Below, piece by piece: positions 59,246 through 64,000 of a DNA stretch of 64,000 nt. The position numbers were made by a program, and so were the translations under genes. The stretch spans positions 1,073,118,413-1,073,182,412 of the forward strand of contig NC_056725.1 in assembly GCF_019279795.1 (NCBI RefSeq), read 5' to 3'. How positions within the stretch are numbered: position 1 is the first letter of the stretch; each line of letters opens with the position of its first letter. Under the pieces are notes generated by a model that ran no database searches, was not told the origin of the DNA, and was given only the letters and a program-made list of their open reading frames with translations. Source of the stretch: Protopterus annectens. Lineage: Eukaryota > Chordata > Ceratodontiformes > Protopteridae.

Positions 59246-59412
59246 TGTATAACCTACTACTTAATATAAATATGTGAACTTGAGTACTGCATTACGTCCA
59301 GATGTGAGGTGTCATTGTGATAAAGTGTTGAAATCCCATAATAAACACAAGGACACCATACAGTGTACATAAACATGAATCATGGATACCAAACACATAT
59401 ATAACATGTAAT
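59246..59412 (+). repeat. Direct repeat, right copy
   Basis: This is the partner of 58,575-58,745. The SINE at 58.8 kb lies between the two copies. Confidence 0.75.
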
Positions 59413-59689
59413 GAATAATAAATCAATGTCAAACAGCAAATAGTATGCAAATTAAAATTTAAGCAATGCTAAGCTTTGCACAGCCCTGCTTACTAGGTGT
59501 AAGCAATGTGTAGGCCAGCTAAATCAGTTTGCCCATTGGTATACCCCTTTAAGCAATGCCAACCTTAGGTAAGCAGGTTTGCCCATAGCTTAGCATTTTC
59601 AAAACCATCCAATCATGGCAAAGTGTGGGAAATCAGCCCTATATAAACCCAACAGGCAGGAATACATCTCATAATTGGTTGCAGCTTCC

Positions 59690-60006
59690 TCCTGTAGGTA
59701 CTATGACTGGTGTGGGAGAGGGAGTGCACTTTTGGGCGCAGTGCTGGGGCATCCAGGAGTCCAAAGTCATGGCAGGACTCCTTGTTAAAGACCATGACCA
59801 GAGACTGCTGCAGGGCCAGTACCAGGGTTCCTAATATAAAGTGGAAGCCTGGGACTACCTCCCCTGTGACCTCACCAGTGCCATTGGCATACCTCGAACT
59901 GGTGAGCAGGTCAGACATCACTATTCTGACCTGAAGCTGAGAAAGAGGGAACTCTTGGATCAGTGGATCCAAAAGGCTAGGAGGACGGAGGATGTCCCAG
60001 CCATGT
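59690..60006 (+). pseudogene. Harbinger Myb/SANT-like DNA-binding protein, exon, copy 2
   Basis: The frame has ESKVMAGLLVKDHDQRLLQG, EAWDYLPCDLTSAIGIPRTG and EQVRHHYSDLKLRKRELLDQ, aligning with copy 1 at 0.7-1.0 kb. Trp, the GIP.(T/S)GEQ(V/I)RH turn and the basic last helix are those of Myb/SANT-like Harbinger partners. An in-frame TAA at about 59,833-59,835 separates the first third from the rest, so it is broken. It ends at gtaagtat (60,007-60,014), the same donor as in copy 1. In intact elements this protein would bind the element ends. Confidence 0.6.
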
Positions 60007-60014
60007 GTAAGTAT
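60007..60014 (+). promoter_or_regulatory. Conserved 5' splice donor
   Basis: gtaagtat directly follows the Myb-like frame and recurs at the same place in copy 1 (699-706, minus strand). Confidence 0.5.
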
Positions 60015-60084
60015 CAGTCCACTACCTGTTTAATAATTGCCAGCTCATGTATATTATGGATAGGTATGGCTAATATTCCTCTTA

Positions 60085-60236
60085 TAGGTTCATAGGTAGG
60101 TACTAGGCTTTTGGCCCTAGGGCCTATATAAGCCTAGCCAAATGGTACCTTGGCTTTTGCCACCCAAGAAAATTATTTTCCTGTGCCCCTGTCAAGCAGA
60201 GCAACAGATGTGATCCCCAGGGTGAATTTCCTATCT
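60085..60236 (-). mobile_element. CR1 3'-end fragment, ~150 bp
   Basis: ataggttcataggtaggtac, then tataagcctagccaa and cctgtgcccctgtcaagcag match the LINE C 3' UTR (41,280-41,430) closely. It is a severely 5'-truncated copy inside the Harbinger intron-like region. Confidence 0.85.
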
Positions 60237-60484
60237 CTTTGACAGTGGCAGATGAGTGGGCTGTGAACTGGGAAGCCCATGCCTGAAGACAGGTTGCGTC
60301 GCTAGGCATGTACTGACATAAGAAATAAATCTAAAGTAGTAGTAAGTTAATTGCCAGTATAAAACCTGTATTGTTTAAGGCATGTACTGAATACACCAGA
60401 GAATATGGCAGGAAGAGTCTCATATAGGTTGTATATAAATAAAAGGTTAACAACCTGAGAATAAAGGTCTAACTGCTGGACTGC

Positions 60485-61830
60485 ATGTGTTTATTGTGGT
60501 ATCATATGTTAATGTAGAGTTGCAATCTCTTAATAGTACTGTTATATTAAGCACTGTTACACACACTGTGCTACATAAATAAAATGTGTAGGAATGTCTG
60601 TATATGACTGTTGTAATGACAAGAGGTCATATTGTACAACTGAGAGAGACTTATACAGAAAACAGTGGAAAGACAGACAACATAATCTAAATAGCACACT
60701 CAACTGAGACGTGAACTGCTGTATTTTTAGCACACACAGCCATGGTTTGAATCCTGGGAGTGGTAGTAAGCTGTGTGTAGAATCATACCCCATAACTGTA
60801 CAGATATGTCCAGAATGTCCAGTTAATTGGCCCATATCCACTGTCTGTCACCCTGGCAAATCACTGGGATGATCAGAGATGTTTAGGCAGCAAATAATGA
60901 CATACAACCGATTGTTAGACATCTATAAGAACAAACCTGACACTGTAGCAACTCCCCAACTATGAGAGTAATAAGCAAAGTATGTCCCATCTCCATCCCC
61001 ATGTTGTGAAGCTGTGACCAGAATGTGTGCAGTAACAGAGTGAGACATATGTCCATAATACTAATGTGGAATATGGTAATATGTGTCGCAACATTCAGGT
61101 AGTGCTAACAAACATTCCCCCCACAGGTCTGTCAGATACTATAACTGTGCCTAAAAATAAAAGAGTGAAATCCTGGACTGATACTGTTTACTCTGGTATT
61201 GTATGGCATTATTAGTGTTGCAGTTGCTCTGAATAATAAAGATTACTCGACAATGTCATCCACACTGTGCTACATAATAGAACAGTCTACGAAACCGTGT
61301 ATAAGAGTATTGTAATTACAAGGACAGATTGCAAAACCATGGGAAACTTATAGACAGAAATCAGAGAAGAGATACACAGCAATATCTATATAGCACATTT
61401 TAATGTGATGGACACTGTTTTATTTTTAGCAGACACAGCCATGGTTCGAATCCTGGGAGTGGTATTAAGCTGTATGCAGAATCACACCCCACAAGTGTAT
61501 AGAATTGTCCAGAATGTCCAGTTAATTGGCCAATATCTGCTGGATGTTACCCTGTTCCCCCTGGAATATCAGCGTGCTAATCTCTGGCATGTAGGCAGCA
61601 TTTAATGTCACATAACTGACTGTCAGGACTGTACATATCTGGAAAATGTAAATGAAAACAAACCTGCCACTGTACAACTCACCAAAGGTTTTTGAGGGCA
61701 ATAGTCATAATATGTCCCGGTTTCACCTGCCTGTTGTCAAGACATCCCTAGAGTGTGTGCAATAAGAGATGGACAGGTATGTGCATAACATCAACCTGGA
61801 ATATGAGAGTATGTGTAGAAACAGTCAGGT
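60485..61830 (+). repeat. Tandem duplication, ~699-bp unit, with tRNA-like B box
   Basis: acagccatggtt begins at 60,736 and 61,435, a 699-bp offset. Matching blocks include ccagaatgtccagttaattg, cacactgtgctacataa and aatcctgggagtggta. Each copy has a B box-like word (ggtttgaatcc at 60,744-60,754; ggttcgaatcc at 61,443-61,453). The copies are clearly diverged, so the duplication is old. Confidence 0.75.
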
Positions 61831-62382
61831 AGTGTTAACAAACAATACCTACACAGGTATACCAGGTAAGAGGTATATACTGCAGGTAGAACTCAGTTCA
61901 TGTATATAGTTGTCTACATTCATACCACTGTCCAAACTAAGGCCATAGGGTAGTGTAATAATACCTGTAAGGTACAGATCACAGTACTGACTAGGAAAGT
62001 AATGAGATCTATGGGGATATACAAGTTGTTAATTGACATCTTTCTCCCCCCACCATATCTGCAACAATAAACTAAATACACAACTCAATGGGTATGTGCT
62101 CTATTAAATCTACAGTAGGGACACATGTCCTATTGTTTGATAAATATTTAAATGTGTTTCTATGCATGTGCCATGTTGAAATACTCCCACATTGGTGGCA
62201 TGCTGCCATTAATGTACCTGCATCCTGTTGTAATGACCACTGTGGTTCCATATATGCATGTGTTCTGTTTGCTATGCAACTGTTCCATATCTGGTGTTTT
62301 GGGTTAATGGGAATATCTATGCATGCTGTTATCCCTAATCCTGGAATGTGTTGACTATTACTAACCCACATATGTTGCAAAA

Positions 62383-62733
62383 TTGAAACACCATAGCACG
62401 TTTGGGAAGGTCGGTCCCAGCGGACCTATCTGTCCCACCTCATCTAGCCATTCACCAGGCACCAGCACATCTGTGGCCAACCCCAGGACCTCCTCCTTTG
62501 CTGGTCTTGCACCACCTTCAGATGGAACCGCCTCAGAGGATAGGGCTCACCCCCCCGTGAGTGGGCACGGACAGGACACTGTCACCCTTCGCCAGGTATG
62601 GGTCTTGGTGTGTAGCGAGCTCCGCAGGGAGTTTGGAAATCTGCCATGCCAGCTTGAGGGTCATGTGGTGCAACTAGAGGGTCAGCCTGGTCCTCCTACT
62701 CCATCCCCAGCACAGCCACCTTCGGGGCAGTGA
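62383..62733 (+). pseudogene. Possible last exon of the Harbinger Myb-type gene
   Basis: A 116-residue open frame is rich in Ser, Pro, Thr and Gly (PSGPICPTSSSHSPGTSTSV), followed by LRQVWVLVCSELRREFGNLP and a Gln/Pro tail. Base composition here is far more GC-rich than the surroundings, as expected for coding sequence. Its position downstream of the Myb-like exon suggests the C-terminal half of the same protein, but no homology confirms this. Confidence 0.4.
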
Positions 62734-62740
62734 AGATGCA

Positions 62741-63284
62741 GTTGTGACTGCCCATGGGTGGGGACGTCAGTCCCACTGTTTCTACTAGGGGGCTCATGGG
62801 CTTCAGACTTCCAAACACCCCTCCCCATCCAAGGTGTTTACCCCCTCCACATGTGTCATATACCACCCCTGCATGCTGTCTTGTCTGTCTTGCCTGTTAT
62901 CCTACCTAACCTACCTCCCCAAATATACTTACTATCCCTCCCCAACATCCTACTTTCACCTTAAAAAAAAGGTCAATCTGTTCCCAAAAAAAAATCTTGC
63001 CCCATACATAGCTGTTCATTTTGCACACATGTCCACTGGACACATGTAATCTGGTCTAATTGGCTTCATGACATATTATTGTTGTCCTCACCCCTCTCTC
63101 AGGGGTATGAGTGTCCAAATCTACCTCCAAATCAGTGTATATGGACAGCTGTTGATGTAGAAGAAATGGGCAGCTATGCACCTTCCCTACACCCGTCCTG
63201 CACATCCCTATCTATCTTCCCTACTGTCTTTCCCTCTTTGTGCCCCCTTTTTCACTACTTTCCTATCAACCATTTTTCATTTCT
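62741..63284. other. Pyrimidine-rich non-coding
   Basis: C/T-rich sequence with two A tracts (62,962 and 62,985). It may be the 3' UTR of the Harbinger gene. Nothing else was recognised. Confidence 0.35.
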
Positions 63285-63605
63285 TTTAAAAAAATTAGCA
63301 TGGGGGAAAGCGGGAGTAAGCAATTCTAAGCAGCAGTAAGCAGTTTTAAGCATGTCTGTGTGGGGTTGAGCAATGCTTACACAGGTTAAGCAAGTAATAA
63401 GCTAAATCAGTATAAGAAACTGTAACAGGAAGTTAGCAGTGCTTACCTCGGCGCAAACCCACTTACAACTGCTTAAAAGTGCCTTAATCACTCTGTATCC
63501 AAAGGCCCTTATTCTACCCAGCAACAAAACAAACAGCCTTTTGCAAGGCTCAAACCCGGGACCCTGAATACCATAGCCAACATGATTTACAACTAAGTCA
63601 TGTCA
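63285..63605 (-). mobile_element. tRNA-related SINE rich in taagcagt words, copy 2
   Basis: On the minus strand the head reads tgacttagttgtaaatcatg and ggtcccgggtttgagcctt, with B box-like gggtttgagcc (63,547-63,557). It continues with ctgtttgttttgttgctggg and the gtaagcagtgc/gcttac body, as in copy 1 at 58.8 kb. The better B box makes the tRNA origin clearer here. Confidence 0.6.
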
Positions 63606-63701
63606 GATATACATAACCATGATGTTTTCACAAACATATCATCCAGCACAGTCATTCAAAAGTACAGGAAAATATATCTGTACATGTAGATATATGTGTG
63701 C

Positions 63702-63705
<4 letters not shown>

Positions 63706-63750
<45 letters not shown>
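63706..63750. repeat. (TA)n microsatellite
   Basis: This is a ta tract that ends at the left terminus of MITE M4. Confidence 0.95.
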
Positions 63751-63751
<1 letters not shown>

Positions 63752-64000
63752 GTCCACTTTGTAAATTCAAAATACTGAAATCTTGAATTTCAGTATTTTG
63801 AAATTACAAAGTCGCATACTCACATTTATGAAACTGGCAGAAGCGCGAAATTCAAAATACCAAAGCACGGATATTATGAATTTCTGCCTCCAGTGGTGTG
63901 GTATTTGGATGTTTGGGTTTAATTTTAAGATCTCGCAGTTAGAATATGTAAGTAGGGGGTGTGTGGGGGGTGCAGCCCACCACATGGATGTGCAGGGGTC
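63751..64000. mobile_element. Shared-core MITE, copy M4, cut by the window edge
   Basis: This starts gggtccactttgtaaattc and has an inner hairpin (ttcaaaatactgaaat / atttcagtattttgaa, 63,766-63,803). Its core at 63,930-63,985 (gatctcgcagttagaatatg, gtagggggtgtgtggggggt) matches M1-M3. The right end lies beyond the window. Confidence 0.6.

Larger units (their letters stand above)
59455..62740 (+). mobile_element. PIF/Harbinger copy 2, Myb-gene part
   Basis: This begins with gcaatgctaagc-type subrepeats (59,460-59,600) and the aaaaccatccaatcatggca stretch shared with copy 1, followed by the Myb/SANT-like exon and a splice donor. A long intron-like interval carries a CR1 tip and a 699-bp tandem duplication. 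A Ser/Pro/Thr-rich frame at 62,383-62,733 may be the last exon. No transposase is visible. Ends and target duplication were not identified. Confidence 0.5.

Noticed and set aside
62383..62733. Independent host gene with a Ser/Pro-rich protein
   Set aside because: It lies downstream of a Harbinger Myb-like exon and no host homology is apparent; kept only as a possible last exon of that element.

Overview
This is a 64 kb stretch of vertebrate nuclear DNA. No host gene exon, rRNA, functional tRNA gene or CRISPR array could be recognised. It is AT-rich and full of long (CA)n, (TA)n and (GA)n microsatellites. The transposon mix is CR1 LINEs with an esterase-type ORF1, an L1-like LINE, a Penelope-like element, PIF/Harbinger and hAT DNA transposons, a V-SINE-like SINE and a decayed Ty3/gypsy element. 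That mix points to a non-mammalian vertebrate with a large repeat-rich genome, such as a lungfish, an early-branching ray-finned fish or an amphibian. The species cannot be fixed from the sequence alone.

Layout. 0.7-4.3 kb: a Harbinger Myb/SANT-type gene on the minus strand, split by a 3 kb CR1 copy (LINE A). 4.4-5.1 kb: a multi-hairpin foldback element (copy 1). 5.2-10.1 kb: a nearly full-length CR1 (LINE B, plus strand) with ~256-bp 5' repeat units, esterase ORF1 and EN-RT ORF2. 10.1-11.0 kb: tandem ~200-bp tRNA-like units. 13.7-14.9 kb: a Harbinger transposase pseudogene with a (CA)n tract inside its catalytic domain. 16.5-19.0 kb: old CR1 pieces. 19.0-20.1 kb: foldback copy 2 and a 340-bp hAT-type MITE with an 8-bp target duplication. 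21.8-27.1 kb: microsatellites and MITEs with a shared core. 24.5-28.8 kb and 35.5 kb: a Ty3/gypsy remnant carrying a V-SINE-like insertion and a 6.5 kb L1-like element (28,920-35,466, minus) bounded by a perfect 16-bp target duplication.

35.5-41.3 kb holds only small repeats. 41.3-47.7 kb: a third long CR1 (LINE C, minus). A 1.3 kb Penelope-like element sits at its ORF1/ORF2 junction, with 16-bp target duplications, a partial GIY-YIG domain, 166-bp inverted arms and a candidate hammerhead ribozyme. 51.6-53.5 kb: another Jockey-group LINE whose 3' tail resembles that of the SINE at 27.6 kb. 58.5-63.6 kb: a second Harbinger Myb-gene copy among tRNA-related repeats.

Nothing here acts as a host pathway. 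The elements interact by nesting and by borrowing machinery: a SINE with a LINE-like tail, and MITEs without transposase that would need Harbinger or hAT enzymes. The most notable structure is the Penelope-like insertion. One of its inverted arms starts at the nucleotide where the hammerhead is predicted to cut.
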